DNA of 64,000 nt from Christiangramia aestuarii (GCF_009735585.1 NZ_VJVW01000001.1:543698-607697); one strand, 5' to 3'; positions 7,900-17,703 are shown, numbered from the stretch's first letter. Made by a program: numbers and translations. Notes: a model not told the origin generated them from the sequence alone.

Positions 7900-8739
7900 A
7901 TGAAAGCCCTTTTTGACATCGTGTCCAGGTCCTGCAGTAAGACCGTAACCAATTCTTACAGCACCTCTTTCTCCCTGGCCACAAAAATGCTAGCTCCTTC
8001 CATAAGGCAGGATATTTATAACATTTACGGATTTGTGAGATTCGCTGATGAGATTGTGGATACCTTCCACGATTACGACAAGAAAAAATTATTTCAGGAT
8101 TTTGAAACAGATCTTCACAAAGCCATAGAGATGAAGATTTCCATGAATCCCATTTTGAACGCTTTTCAGGAAACCGTTCATAAATACGACATCCAGAAAG
8201 AGTTATATAATTCCTTTATGGATAGCATGCGCCTCGATCTTCATAAGAACGAATATCTAAGTATGGAGGAATACCGCCAGTATATCTACGGAAGTGCAGA
8301 TGTAGTAGGCCTTATGTGCCTAAAGGTATTTGTGAAGGGAAATGAACAAAAATATGAAGAATTAAAGGATTCGGCCATGAGCCTGGGATCGGCTTTTCAA
8401 AAGGTGAATTTTTTAAGGGATCTTAAAGCAGATTACGAGGACCTGAGCAGGAGTTACTTCCCCAATGTAGATTTGTCCCAACTTAACGAAATGAACAAGG
8501 AACAGATCATTAAAGAGATCGAAGAGGATTTTCATAAAGGTCTAAAAGGAATTGCACATTTGCCCGTAGAAGCTAAATTTGGAGTCTATACGGCGTATAT
8601 TTACTACAGGAAATTATTACAAAAATTAAAAAGAGTTCCGTCGCTGGAAATAAGAAAACGCAGGATTAGAGTACCAAACTATCAGAAGGCCGGTCTCCTT
8701 GCAAAATCTTATATTTCCTACCGACTGAACCTTATATAA
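7900..8739 (+). CDS. crtB: phytoene synthase (CrtB)
   Basis: 279 residues from the ATG at 7900, one base after the crtI stop. An alternative ATG at 7885 would add five residues inside crtI. The enzyme condenses two geranylgeranyl diphosphates to phytoene. Both Mg-diphosphate motifs are present: DEIVD at residues 50-54 and DLKAD at 174-178 within NFLRDLKADYEDLSRSYFP. The N-terminal YSTSFSLATKML substrate motif is also intact. No crtE (geranylgeranyl diphosphate synthase) lies in this operon, so the precursor must come from elsewhere in the genome. Confidence 0.95.
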   Translation: MKALFDIVSRSCSKTVTNSYSTSFSLATKMLAPSIRQDIYNIYGFVRFADEIVDTFHDYDKKKLFQDFETDLHKAIEMKISMNPILNAFQETVHKYDIQKELYNSFMDSMRLDLHKNEYLSMEEYRQYIYGSADVVGLMCLKVFVKGNEQKYEELKDSAMSLGSAFQKVNFLRDLKADYEDLSRSYFPNVDLSQLNEMNKEQIIKEIEEDFHKGLKGIAHLPVEAKFGVYTAYIYYRKLLQKLKRVPSLEIRKRRIRVPNYQKAGLLAKSYISYRLNLI

Positions 8740-8752
8740 AAGAATACAGATT

Positions 8753-9202
8753 ATGAATGTTTTATTATGGATTGCAGTGTTTCTGGGAACCTTCATCATC
8801 ATGGAGGGAATGGCCTGGTTTACCCATAAATATGTAATGCACGGATTTCTATGGAAACTCCATAAGGATCACCACCGCAAAGATCACAGCAGCTGGTGGG
8901 AGAGAAACGACCTTTTCTTCGTTTTTTACGCCTTGGTAAGTATAGGCTGCTTCCTTTTATGGAAATATGAAGATATCTGGATTGGTCTGCCTATCGGCCT
9001 GGGAATCCTGGCTTACGGGATCACTTATTTTACCGTACACGATATCTTTATCCACCAGAGATTCAAAATATTCAGGAACGCAAATAACAAATACGCCAAG
9101 GGAATTAGAAGAGCCCATAAAATGCATCACAAACATCTGGGAAAAGATGATGGTGAATGCTTCGGGATGTTGTTCGTGCCTTTTAAATACTTCAGAAAAT
9201 AG
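8753..9202 (+). CDS. crtZ: beta-carotene hydroxylase (CrtZ)
   Basis: 149 residues of a membrane di-iron hydroxylase in the fatty acid hydroxylase superfamily. It adds 3-hydroxyl groups to the beta rings, converting beta-carotene to zeaxanthin. The histidine boxes are all visible: HKYVMH (25-30), HKDHH (37-41), HDIFIH (96-101) and HKMHH (122-126, with a further His at 128). Hydrophobic segments lie between the boxes (about 2-20, 54-70 and 78-95). It begins 13 bases after crtB and ends 13 bases before crtY in the same operon. Confidence 0.95.
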   Translation: MNVLLWIAVFLGTFIIMEGMAWFTHKYVMHGFLWKLHKDHHRKDHSSWWERNDLFFVFYALVSIGCFLLWKYEDIWIGLPIGLGILAYGITYFTVHDIFIHQRFKIFRNANNKYAKGIRRAHKMHHKHLGKDDGECFGMLFVPFKYFRK

Positions 9203-9215
9203 GACTTACCCATAA

Positions 9216-10352
9216 ATGATAACGCCAGATTATTATTATGCCATAGTTGGCGGTGGTCTGGCTGGATTACAGTTAGCCTACCGCATTAGCAACGACGTTT
9301 TCTTCAAGGGGAAGAAGATAATTATCATCGACCCTTCAGATAAAACTGACAACGATAAGACCTGGTGCTTCTGGGAAGAGAATATGGGCTCCTGGGATCA
9401 CCTGGTTCATAAAAGCTGGCAAATGGGTAGATTCATTTCTTCTGAAACCGAAGAGATACTTAATCTGGAACCCTATTCCTATAAGATGCTGAAATCTCTT
9501 GATTTCTATAATTTTATAAGGAAAAAACTGGAAAGGTCTGAAGATATCAGCTTTGTGAAGGATGAGATCGAAAAAATTGACCAGGTAACCAGGACCGCTA
9601 TTGGAAGGAAAGGGAATTATACCGCCACACATTTTTTCGACAGTCGGCCTCCAGAAGAGTATAAGCAGGACGAAAAATCTGCCGTGATCTACCAGCATTT
9701 CAAGGGATGGGAAATTGAGACCGAAAAGGAGCATTTTGATGAAAGCCTTTTCACTATGATGGACTATCGAATAAAATACAAAGATTCCACAAGTTTCACC
9801 TATGTACTTCCCCTCTCGAAAAATAAAGCCCTGGTTGAATTCACCTTTTTCACACCTTTTCTAGTCGAGGATAAAGAGTATGATATTTACCTGGAGAAAT
9901 ATCTATCGCAGATCCTAAAGATCGAAAACTATAAGATCACCGAAACCGAAAAGGGCATGATCCCGATGACCGATTTTGATTTCCATAGCGAAAATACCGA
10001 TTATCTCACCAGGATCGGAACTGCCGGGGGCTGGGTAAAGGCATCTTCGGGTTATTCCTTTAAGAATACCGAGAAAAAGATAGAACAACTCATCCAGAAC
10101 ATTAAAAGCAGTAGGAGACCTTCCTATGGACTACAGAATAATAAATTCAGAAAATACGATGCGATCTTCCTGGATGTGCTGGAAAAGCGAAATGACCTGG
10201 GGGAATCTTTGTTCACCAAGTTCTACACAAAAAATTCGATTCAGGATATTTTCAGGTTCCTGGATGAAGAGACCAGTTTTTCCGAAGATCTAAAAATAAT
10301 GTTATCTCTATTTCATCCTCAGTTCCTGAAATCCTTTTTCAATAAATTATAA
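9216..10352 (+). CDS. crtY: lycopene beta-cyclase (CrtY)
   Basis: 378 residues. It forms beta rings at the ends of lycopene, giving beta-carotene. The N-terminal FAD/NAD-binding fold is AIVGGGLAGLQLA (about residues 8-20), followed by IIIIDPSDKTDNDKTWCFWE, a signature of the CrtY/CrtL cyclase family. Near the C-terminus IGTAGGWVKASSGYSF is the second conserved region. It is the last gene of the operon and ends one base before the convergent thioredoxin-like gene, with no hairpin between, so transcripts may overlap at their ends. Confidence 0.95.
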   Translation: MITPDYYYAIVGGGLAGLQLAYRISNDVFFKGKKIIIIDPSDKTDNDKTWCFWEENMGSWDHLVHKSWQMGRFISSETEEILNLEPYSYKMLKSLDFYNFIRKKLERSEDISFVKDEIEKIDQVTRTAIGRKGNYTATHFFDSRPPEEYKQDEKSAVIYQHFKGWEIETEKEHFDESLFTMMDYRIKYKDSTSFTYVLPLSKNKALVEFTFFTPFLVEDKEYDIYLEKYLSQILKIENYKITETEKGMIPMTDFDFHSENTDYLTRIGTAGGWVKASSGYSFKNTEKKIEQLIQNIKSSRRPSYGLQNNKFRKYDAIFLDVLEKRNDLGESLFTKFYTKNSIQDIFRFLDEETSFSEDLKIMLSLFHPQFLKSFFNKL

Positions 10353-10353
10353 A

Positions 10354-10914
10354 TTATTCCGCGAGCAATTTATCCAGGGTTTTCCTGAAACTATCACTGT
10401 TCCAATCTGCGGCACCAACCTTGTCTACCACAATGCTTCCATCTTTAGCGATCACGTAGGTGGTAGGAAGTGTTTTGCCTATCATGGGTTCAGGGGCTTT
10501 CGTAAGCATTTTATAGGAAGGCAGGCTAAAACGCTTTCGTTTCATAAACCCGTCTGTTGTTTCATGATGTTCAGATGATACAAACAGGAAAGTCACTTTC
10601 TCACCGTAATCTTCGTATAATTCCTGAAAGCTCGGCATTTCTGCGATACATGGCGGGCACCAGGTAGCCCAGAAATTCAAGATCACAACCTCGTTTTTAA
10701 ACTCTTCAAATTCTACGCGCTTTTCACGTGAATCTTCCAGCACCCAGTTATAATTGGCAATTTTCTCCCTGTCTTCCTCGTCGTTTACCGAAGGAGCGAA
10801 AGAAATGAGTTTATTTACAAAGATCTGTATAGGCTTCCTGGTCTGGGGAATGATCATGGCCAGGATGACCACGATAAAGATGATATTAGACCACTGGTTC
10901 TTGAATAATTTCAT
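10354..10914 (-). CDS. TlpA-like membrane-anchored thiol-disulfide reductase
   Basis: 186 residues from the ATG at 10914; a TTG three codons upstream was judged less likely. A single N-terminal membrane segment (about residues 10-23) anchors a periplasmic thioredoxin fold. The redox motif WCPPC is at 85-89 after VVILNFWAT, and the cis-proline region is TLPTTYVIAKDG. Such proteins reduce disulfides in the periplasm, for example during cytochrome c maturation or for peroxidases; the partner here is unknown. It is convergent with crtY and monocistronic. Confidence 0.9.
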   Translation of the reverse strand: MKLFKNQWSNIIFIVVILAMIIPQTRKPIQIFVNKLISFAPSVNDEEDREKIANYNWVLEDSREKRVEFEEFKNEVVILNFWATWCPPCIAEMPSFQELYEDYGEKVTFLFVSSEHHETTDGFMKRKRFSLPSYKMLTKAPEPMIGKTLPTTYVIAKDGSIVVDKVGAADWNSDSFRKTLDKLLAE

Positions 10915-10950
10915 TGGGCTCAAAGCTAAATTTTCGCAAAGTTAAGACAT

Positions 10951-10977
10951 AAAAAAACTCCCTGAAAAGGGAGTTTT
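10951..10977 (-). terminator. terminator of the aconitase gene
   Basis: CTCCC (10958-10962) pairs with GGGAG (10969-10973) around TGAAAA. The A-run on the plus strand gives a U-run in the leftward transcript, just downstream of the aconitase stop at 11000. Confidence 0.8.
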
Positions 10978-10999
10978 CTTTTTATAATTTCAGCTAAAA

Positions 11000-13267
11000 T
11001 TAAGCTGCGTTTTGCTTCTTGATAAGGTTAAGCGCTGAACCGTGCTTGTACCACTCGATCTGTGGAGCGTTGTAAGTATGGTTCGCCTTAATGGTATCCT
11101 TGCTTCCATCAGCATGAACGATCTCGATAGTTAGAGGCTTGTCTGGAGCAAAATCCTCAAGATCTACGAAGTTGAAGGTATCATCTTCCTGAATAAGATC
11201 GTAATCGTTCTCATTCGCGAAAGTAAGACCTAACATTCCCTGTTTTTTCAGGTTAGTCTCGTGGATACGAGCGAAAGATTTCACAAGAACAACCTTAACA
11301 CCTAAGTGTCTTGGCTCCATGGCTGCATGCTCTCTCGAAGAACCTTCACCGTAGTTATGGTCACCCACAACTACCGTCGGGATTCCCTCTTTCTTGTATT
11401 CTCTCTGTACTGCAGGTACTCCATCGTATTCACCTGTCAATTGGTTCTTCACGAAGTTCGTTTTCATATTGAAAGCGTTAACCGCTCCAATCAAACAGTT
11501 GTTAGAAATGTTATCCAGGTGACCTCGGTAACGCAACCATGGTCCAGCCATAGAGATATGGTCGGTAGTACATTTTCCGTGGGCCTTGATAAGAAGTTTC
11601 GCCCCGGTTAGGTTCTTACCGTCCCATGGCTCAAAAGGAGTCAATAACTGAAGTCTTTCAGAATCTTCAGCAACTTTTACTTCAACATCGCTACCATCTT
11701 CTTTTGGCGCAATATACCCTGCATCTTCTACAGCAAATCCTTTTGTTGGTAATTCAATTCCCTGTGGCTCATCAAGCATTACTTCTTCACCATCCTCATT
11801 GATCAGTTTATCACGAGTTGGATCGAAATCAAGTCTACCTGAAATTGCGATCGCGGCAACCATTTCTGGAGAACCTACGAAAGCGTGAGTATTCGGGTTA
11901 CCATCTGCACGTTTAGAGAAATTACGGTTGAAGGAGTGAACGATCGTGTTCTTCTCTTCACCTTTCCTGTCTGAACGATCCCACTGACCGATACATGGCC
12001 CACAGGCATTCGTAAAGATAGTCGCATCAAGATCTTCAAAGATCTGTAGCAGTCCGTCTCTTTCTGCAGTATATCTAATTTGCTCAGATCCCGGGTTGAT
12101 ACCGAAATCAGATTTTGCTTTTACTTTCTTGTCCACGGCTTGTTTAGCAATAGAAGCGGCTCTAGTAAGGTCTTCGTAAGAAGAGTTGGTACATGAACCA
12201 ATAAGACCCCAGTCTACATTGATTGGCCAGTCATGCTCTTTTGCCTTTTCTCCCATTTCTGAAATTGGAGTCGCAAGGTCTGGAGTAAAAGGTCCATTTA
12301 GGTGAGGTTTCAATTCAGATAGGTTGATCTCGATAACTTCATCGAAATACTGCTCTGGATTTGCATATACCTCATCATCACCTGTAAGGTGCTCACGTAC
12401 TTCATTGGCTGCATCTGCAACATCTGCACGGTTGGTAGCTCTCAGGTAACGCTCCATAGAGTCATCATACCCAAAAGTAGAAGTGGTTGCACCAACTTCA
12501 GCCCCCATATTACAGATAGTTCCTTTACCTGTACAGGACATGCTGCGTGCACCTTCTCCAAAATATTCGATGATTGCACCAGTACCACCTTTTACGGTAA
12601 GGATACCAGCAACTTTTAAGATCACATCTTTAGGAGCCGTCCATCCAGAAAGTTTTCCGGTTAATTTAACTCCAATTAGTTTCGGGAATTTAAGCTCCCA
12701 TGGCATTCCGGCCATTACATCTACAGCGTCAGCTCCACCAACACCAATGGCTACCATTCCAAGTCCACCTGCGTTCACGGTGTGAGAATCTGTACCAATC
12801 ATCATTCCTCCCGGGAAGGCATAGTTCTCAAGAACTACCTGGTGAATAATTCCAGCTCCCGGCTTCCAGAATCCGATACCATACTTGTTAGATACTGATT
12901 CCAGAAAATCGAAAACCTCGCTACTAGTCTTGTTAGCTGACTGAAGGTCGATCGCAGCTCCCATTTTCGCCTGGATCAGGTGATCACAGTGAACAGTGGT
13001 AGGAACCGCAACTTTTTTCTTCCCGGCCTGCATGAACTGCAATAAAGCCATTTGCGCGGTCGCATCCTGGCAGGCAATTCTGTCTGGTGAGAATTCAACG
13101 TAATCTTTACCTCTTTTGTAGGCTTCGGTCGCTTGACCATCCCACAGGTGAGAGTAAAGGATCTTTTCTGAAAGTGTCAAAGGCTTTCCAACAACCTCGC
13201 GAGCAGTATTCACTCTCTCGGCCATGTGGCTATACACCTTTTTGATCATATCAATATCGTATGCCAT
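11000..13267 (-). CDS. acn: aconitate hydratase, mitochondrial-type
   Basis: 755 residues. It interconverts citrate and isocitrate in the TCA cycle using a [4Fe-4S] cluster. The cluster cysteines are Cys359 ([11 protein letters not shown]) and Cys422/Cys425 (ACGPCIGQW). The substrate-binding segments TVHCDHLIQ and [15 protein letters not shown] and the swivelling C-terminal domain ([19 protein letters not shown]) are all present. The length and the start [12 protein letters not shown] fit the mitochondrial-type family rather than AcnB. It is monocistronic with its own terminator. Confidence 0.95.
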   Translation of the reverse strand: MAYDIDMIKKVYSHMAERVNTAREVVGKPLTLSEKILYSHLWDGQATEAYKRGKDYVEFSPDRIACQDATAQMALLQFMQAGKKKVAVPTTVHCDHLIQAKMGAAIDLQSANKTSSEVFDFLESVSNKYGIGFWKPGAGIIHQVVLENYAFPGGMMIGTDSHTVNAGGLGMVAIGVGGADAVDVMAGMPWELKFPKLIGVKLTGKLSGWTAPKDVILKVAGILTVKGGTGAIIEYFGEGARSMSCTGKGTICNMGAEVGATTSTFGYDDSMERYLRATNRADVADAANEVREHLTGDDEVYANPEQYFDEVIEINLSELKPHLNGPFTPDLATPISEMGEKAKEHDWPINVDWGLIGSCTNSSYEDLTRAASIAKQAVDKKVKAKSDFGINPGSEQIRYTAERDGLLQIFEDLDATIFTNACGPCIGQWDRSDRKGEEKNTIVHSFNRNFSKRADGNPNTHAFVGSPEMVAAIAISGRLDFDPTRDKLINEDGEEVMLDEPQGIELPTKGFAVEDAGYIAPKEDGSDVEVKVAEDSERLQLLTPFEPWDGKNLTGAKLLIKAHGKCTTDHISMAGPWLRYRGHLDNISNNCLIGAVNAFNMKTNFVKNQLTGEYDGVPAVQREYKKEGIPTVVVGDHNYGEGSSREHAAMEPRHLGVKVVLVKSFARIHETNLKKQGMLGLTFANENDYDLIQEDDTFNFVDLEDFAPDKPLTIEIVHADGSKDTIKANHTYNAPQIEWYKHGSALNLIKKQNAA

Positions 13268-13301
13268 ATTCTGTTTGTTTTTTTGTTCTAAAAAAGTCTT
13301 G

Positions 13302-13309
13302 CAAAAATA
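13302..13309 (-). promoter_or_regulatory. -7 element of the aconitase gene
   Basis: On the minus strand this reads TATTTTTG, a TAnnTTTG match, 35 bases before the aconitase ATG. No clear -33 TTG. Confidence 0.45.
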
Positions 13310-13453
13310 GGGATTTCTAAGGGATTTTGAAAATTGGAAGTGAATCTCAGAATTTAGTATAAATAATTTCTGAAATTATAATTTTGATAGCTAAAAATTC
13401 AGTAAAAACCAATTTAAGGGTAATAAATTGAGAATTTATCAATTTTACCGGGT

Positions 13454-13765
13454 TTATTTCCCAAATTTAAATTTATTGGTTTCCAGATGCACAAGATTTT
13501 TCCGCCGGAAGATATAAACTACCGGGGCGAAAAAGGGAAGTAAAAACATGGAAAGGATCCAGAATATTTTATTCTTTATTTTGGTCTTGATCATATCCAG
13601 CAGTACTGGCAACCAGAAAAGGAAAATTAGCAACCTAAGAAACCATCTTAGAATTTCTGTGGCACCTTCGCCAAGGTTCAAAATTGTAGCGTAAAAAGAG
13701 CCGCCCCAGAAAACATAAAATAAGATACTGTAAGCTAATTTATTTTTTAGGATAATCCCGATCAT
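13454..13765 (-). CDS. small membrane protein, function unknown
   Basis: 103 residues with three predicted membrane segments (about 9-30, 38-57 and 67-87), then a basic tail ending KFKFGK. Its ATG directly abuts the stop of the MoxR gene, so the two are translated from one message. The last segment and the following IFRRKN recall the short phospholipase-D N-terminal (PLDc_N) type of membrane proteins, but this is weak. I do not recognise the family. It may be a membrane partner of the MoxR ATPase, judging only from position. Confidence 0.55.
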   Translation of the reverse strand: MIGIILKNKLAYSILFYVFWGGSFYATILNLGEGATEILRWFLRLLIFLFWLPVLLDMIKTKIKNKIFWILSMFLLPFFAPVVYIFRRKNLVHLETNKFKFGK

Positions 13766-14716
13766 CTAGAACAATTTCCTGATGATCTCTTCTTCGGTGA
13801 TGCCCTCTGCCTCTGCCTTATAGTTCTTAATGATTCGGTGCCTTAGAATTCCGAAAGCAACTGCCTGAACATCCTCGATATCTGGCGAGAATTTACCGTT
13901 CACCGCGGCGTGGGTTTTAGCGGCCATAATAAGGTTTTGCGAGGCCCTTGGCCCTGCACCCCAATCAACGTAGTTTTTGATGAGGTCTGGCGCGCCGTTT
14001 TGAGGACGGGTCTTTCCTACCAGTCTAACGGCGTATTCCACCACATTATCGGGAACGGGAATTCTTCTTATCACATGCTGAATATCTGATATTTCCTGGG
14101 CTGTGAATAATGCATTCACCTGCTGGAACTCGTCGGTAGTAGTGGTTTTCACCACATCTACTTCTTCTTCAAAACTGGGATACTGCAGGTGGATGGCGAA
14201 CATGAACCTGTCCAGCTGGGCTTCCGGTAAGGGATAGGTTCCCTCCTGCTCTATTGGGTTTTGGGTTGCCAGCACAAAATAAGGCAGATCCAGTTTATAG
14301 TGATGCCCGGCTACGGTAACCGCTCGTTCCTGCATGGCTTCCAGCAGCGCTGCCTGGGTTTTAGGCGGGGTACGGTTGATCTCATCAGCCAGTAGTATAT
14401 TGGTGAAAATGGGTCCTTTGATGAATTTGAACTTCCTGTTCTCATCCAGGATCTCTGCTCCAAGTATATCACTGGGCATAAGGTCTGGGGTGAACTGTAT
14501 ACGTTTAAAATTAAGACCCAGGGCCTGGGCGATGGTATTCACCATTAGCGTCTTGGCCAGCCCGGGAACCCCGATCAATAATGAATGACCACCGGAGAAA
14601 ATACTTAGAAGGATCTGGTTTACCACCTCATCCTGACCAACAATCACCTTTGCGATCTCTCTCTTGAGATCCTGATGCTTATCTACTAACTTTTCTACCA
14701 GTGCAACGTCAGACAT
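13766..14716 (-). CDS. MoxR-family AAA+ ATPase
   Basis: 316 residues. Walker A GVPGLAKT is at 49-56 and Walker B LLADEINR at about 108-115. The sensor region ATQNPIEQEGTYPLPEAQLDRF is typical of MoxR proteins. They act as chaperone-like ATPases that insert cofactors or assemble complexes, usually with VWA-domain partners encoded downstream (DUF58 and others). Here no such partners follow; instead a small membrane protein starts at the stop codon. It lies six bases after the SurA-like gene and is probably on the same transcript. Confidence 0.93.
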   Translation of the reverse strand: MSDVALVEKLVDKHQDLKREIAKVIVGQDEVVNQILLSIFSGGHSLLIGVPGLAKTLMVNTIAQALGLNFKRIQFTPDLMPSDILGAEILDENRKFKFIKGPIFTNILLADEINRTPPKTQAALLEAMQERAVTVAGHHYKLDLPYFVLATQNPIEQEGTYPLPEAQLDRFMFAIHLQYPSFEEEVDVVKTTTTDEFQQVNALFTAQEISDIQHVIRRIPVPDNVVEYAVRLVGKTRPQNGAPDLIKNYVDWGAGPRASQNLIMAAKTHAAVNGKFSPDIEDVQAVAFGILRHRIIKNYKAEAEGITEEEIIRKLF

Positions 14717-14722
14717 ATAATT

Positions 14723-16159
14723 TTAGTTTTTCACCCAGTCACTGGTATAATCGCAGTCGCGATATTTACCATTCACTTTTATATAGGTGTCGTTAATTTT
14801 TTCTTTCTGCCACTCGGCGATAGCATCAAGCTGCTTATCCCTTAGTGCAAGTTCCTTTATCTTCTGATAATCTGTAGCATAATCTGCCTCATGCTCAGGG
14901 ATCTTTTTTGTAACCTTGATGATCTTGAACTGTGGCCTTCCCGTTCTGTCCTTCTGGCTTAGCACCAGGGAAACTTCACCTTCTTCCAGACCTTCAACCT
15001 GCTTGAACAGCTCCGGGTCTATCTTGGTAAGTTCGAATCTGGTATCCCCGGTACGAGGATTAATAAGCTTACCTCCTTCATTCTTGGTTTCTTCCTCGTC
15101 TGAAGCTTCTCTCGCCGCAGCTGCAAATTCAAGGTCGCCGTTCACGATCTTTTTCCTGATGGTATCTATTTCTTTCTTGGCTTTTTCTACGGAAGCGTTA
15201 GTCACATCAGGGATCAAAAGTATATGTCTTAGATCTACGGTCTGCCCCCTGATCTTGTCGATCTGGATGATATGATAACCGAATTCACTTTCAAAAGGCT
15301 CGCTGATCTCTCCTTCCTGAAGGCTAAAAGCTACATCCTTAAATTCCTTTACAAATGGATCTTTACGGGTAAGAGTAATTCTACCTCCATCTGAAGCCGT
15401 TCCAGGATCCTGGGAGTAAAGAACTGCTTTGGTAGAGAAGCTCGCACCATTTTCCTCGATATCTGCCTTAAACTCATTTAGTCGATCTATGATCTTTTGT
15501 TTTTCAGATTCAGGGATCTCCGGCTCGATCACGATCTGTGAAAGTTCCACCTCTGTTCCGAACATTGGCTTCTCTTCCATTTTGTTATAATACTGTCTCA
15601 CCTCTTCTGGAGTGATCTCGATCTCTTCGATGATCTTTTGTTGCATTCTCTGGGTAAGCTGGCTCTGCTTGGTAAGATCGAAGATCTCCTGTCTCAGTTC
15701 AGCTTCGCTTTCCTTATTGTAGAATTCCAGGATCTTTTCCATGGAACCTGCCTGCTGTACCAGTCCCTGAAGTCTCTGGTCTACAATTCCATTTATCTGG
15801 GCATCAGAAATGATGATACTATCCTGTATGGCATGGTGAGCATATAGTTTATTTTCCATTAGGGAACCGGCAAGATTACAGTCGGTCACTTCAGAAGTAG
15901 ACATTCCCTGGCTTTGCATATCCTTATACATAAGGTCAATATCACTTTCCAGGATAATATATTGCCCAATTACAGCTGCAATCCCATCTACCTTTTTCCT
16001 CTGGGTACCCTGCTTGCTTTCTTCCACTTGTCTCACTTCGGCATCAGGCTGAATGGAAGTACTGTCTGTAACGATCACTTCCTGCCCGTAACTCAAAGTA
16101 CTGCTCAGTATCACACCCAGGCCTGCTAAAACAGGTTTAATTGAAGATTTCAAATTCAT
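14723..16159 (-). CDS. SurA-like periplasmic peptidyl-prolyl isomerase with two parvulin domains
   Basis: 478 residues from the ATG at 16159, which overlaps the upstream gene by 23 bases. A signal peptide (about 1-24, ending in SYG) exports it. A SurA-type N-terminal chaperone domain follows (VDGIAAVIGQYIILESDIDL, about 57-76). Two PpiC/parvulin units come next, at about 200-305 (ending FGYHIIQIDKI) and 308-435 (starting VDLRHILL). SurA escorts unfolded outer-membrane proteins through the periplasm. It is encoded just after a second SurA-like lipoprotein, which suggests a chaperone pair. Confidence 0.9.
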   Translation of the reverse strand: MNLKSSIKPVLAGLGVILSSTLSYGQEVIVTDSTSIQPDAEVRQVEESKQGTQRKKVDGIAAVIGQYIILESDIDLMYKDMQSQGMSTSEVTDCNLAGSLMENKLYAHHAIQDSIIISDAQINGIVDQRLQGLVQQAGSMEKILEFYNKESEAELRQEIFDLTKQSQLTQRMQQKIIEEIEITPEEVRQYYNKMEEKPMFGTEVELSQIVIEPEIPESEKQKIIDRLNEFKADIEENGASFSTKAVLYSQDPGTASDGGRITLTRKDPFVKEFKDVAFSLQEGEISEPFESEFGYHIIQIDKIRGQTVDLRHILLIPDVTNASVEKAKKEIDTIRKKIVNGDLEFAAAAREASDEEETKNEGGKLINPRTGDTRFELTKIDPELFKQVEGLEEGEVSLVLSQKDRTGRPQFKIIKVTKKIPEHEADYATDYQKIKELALRDKQLDAIAEWQKEKINDTYIKVNGKYRDCDYTSDWVKN

Positions 16160-16997
16160 TATTCTTAATTGCATCTTTTGTAATATCTTTTTCTAATTCC
16201 TTAATTAATGCTTGTTTGCGTTTATTCAGCAAAATCTCGCGTATGGTTGCCGAAGCATATTCTATGGGTGCCTGCTCATTTCGGCTTAGAACGTCATTTA
16301 CGTACACAAGATACACATTTAGTGAATCCTGCAATTCCATAAAATTAGATTTCTTAAGCAAGCTTGATCTGTCTTCTACTGAAAGCGGACCAATTTTATC
16401 ATATACAGATTTGGTCTTTACCCAAACCGAATCGTTCAAAGAATAGTTCTTGAACTGCAGTGCCATATCCAAAAGCTCCTGCTGATCTTCTTCATTGAAC
16501 CTTTCAAATTTCCTCTTGATCTCCTCCAGGTTATTGCTGTTCTTGGCCAGGTTGATATATCTAAGTTTCACCAGGTCTTCATTCAGGATGAAATTTTCCT
16601 TGTTCAGCTCATAATATTTCTCCACATCTTCCCGGTTGAGAGAAGTATCCAGGTCACGGGACACCACGGCATCGGTATAGGCATTGGTATAAAGCTCATT
16701 CCGGTAATTGTTCACCAGTTCGTTGAACTCATTCTGCTGAGATTGGGGTAAATTCAGCTCTGCCCTGTCTATGAGCAACTGCTGGGTAGCCCAGCGGGTG
16801 ATATAATTTGAAACAATAATAGCGCTGTCTTCGGGAGAAGTGTTCTCATTTATCAGGGCCTGTATATCTTCTTCGTAAAGATAGGAGTCATTCACTCTAA
16901 CGGCTACCTTACGATCATCAGATTGCTGAAAATAATCGCAACCCAGCAGGAGCAATGAGATGAAGCCAAAAATAAATCCGCTAAAATTCTTCTTCAA
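16137..16997 (-). CDS. SurA-like lipoprotein (periplasmic chaperone)
   Basis: 286 residues. The signal peptide ends LLLLGC with Cys20 lipidated. The mature part begins VAVRVNDSYLYEEDIQALI, the motif that opens SurA-type chaperone domains, and is mostly helical. No convincing parvulin domain is visible, so it probably lacks isomerase activity and acts as a chaperone only. It is the first gene of a run with the two-domain SurA-like isomerase, MoxR and the small membrane protein. A -7 element is 75 bases upstream. Confidence 0.8.
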   Translation of the reverse strand: MKKNFSGFIFGFISLLLLGCDYFQQSDDRKVAVRVNDSYLYEEDIQALINENTSPEDSAIIVSNYITRWATQQLLIDRAELNLPQSQQNEFNELVNNYRNELYTNAYTDAVVSRDLDTSLNREDVEKYYELNKENFILNEDLVKLRYINLAKNSNNLEEIKRKFERFNEEDQQELLDMALQFKNYSLNDSVWVKTKSVYDKIGPLSVEDRSSLLKKSNFMELQDSLNVYLVYVNDVLSRNEQAPIEYASATIREILLNKRKQALIKELEKDITKDAIKNNEFEIFN

Positions 16998-17071
16998 AAT
17001 CTGTTTTATTTAGCATTCTTCAAATTAAATGCCAGAAGAGAAGTTACCTGTACATAAGATCTCTATCCGGG

Positions 17072-17079
17072 CAAAAATA
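17072..17079 (-). promoter_or_regulatory. -7 element of the SurA-like/MoxR operon
   Basis: Minus-strand TATTTTTG, matching TAnnTTTG, 75 bases before the ATG at 16997. The -33 element is not clear. Confidence 0.4.
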
Positions 17080-17194
17080 AGAATTAGTTAAGGTTCTGCA
17101 AGCTAAAGGCATAACGAAAACAGCAGATTTAAATTATAAATTTCAGAAATATTTAATTCTATGTTATCTTTAAGCTACAACTAATCAGCTTATT

Positions 17195-17647
17195 ATGAAA
17201 TACCAACTGGAGATCACTATTAATAAGCCCCGAAAAGAGGTCGTGGAAAAATTTTCAGACCCTAAAAACATGAAGCACTGGCAGCGCGGATTCATCTTTA
17301 TGAAGCCCATCAATGGCAAGCTTGGTGAAGAAGGCTCGCAGAACCTGCTCAAGTACGATATGGGAAAGCGGCAAATAGAAATGACCGAAACCATTATCAA
17401 GAACAACCTGCCCGAAGAATACAGCGCCACTTATGAGGCCAAGGGCGTCTATAACTACCAGGTGAACCGCTTCTCTCCCACCCTTGAAAAAAGCACTTTA
17501 TGGACCACAGATAACGAATTCCAGTTCAGCGGGTTCATGAAGCTGGTTGGCTGGTTCTTGCCGGGTGCCTTCAAAAAACAATCCCGGAAATACATGGAAG
17601 ACTTCAAAGCATTCGTAGAGGAAGAAAAAAGCGTGCTGGACAACTAG
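17195..17647 (+). CDS. SRPBCC (START-like) family protein
   Basis: 150 residues. It begins with the pattern of the Bet v1/polyketide-cyclase-like fold: MKYQLEITINKPRKEVVEKF, then DPKNMKHWQRGF. The C-terminus has a long amphipathic helix (KQSRKYMEDFKAFVEEE). These proteins bind hydrophobic ligands in a deep cavity. No ligand can be inferred. The gene is single, 73 bases before the Skp-like gene, which has its own -7 element. Confidence 0.8.
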   Translation: MKYQLEITINKPRKEVVEKFSDPKNMKHWQRGFIFMKPINGKLGEEGSQNLLKYDMGKRQIEMTETIIKNNLPEEYSATYEAKGVYNYQVNRFSPTLEKSTLWTTDNEFQFSGFMKLVGWFLPGAFKKQSRKYMEDFKAFVEEEKSVLDN

Positions 17648-17695
17648 AATCTCAATTTTTGAAATAAAAGACTAGATATATTCTACTCAGGCTGT

Positions 17696-17703
17696 TATAT
17701 TTG
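17696..17703 (+). promoter_or_regulatory. -7 element (TATATTTG) of the Skp/OmpH gene
   Basis: Perfect TAnnTTTG match, 17 bases before the ATG at 17721. No TTG at the ideal -33 distance. Confidence 0.5.
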
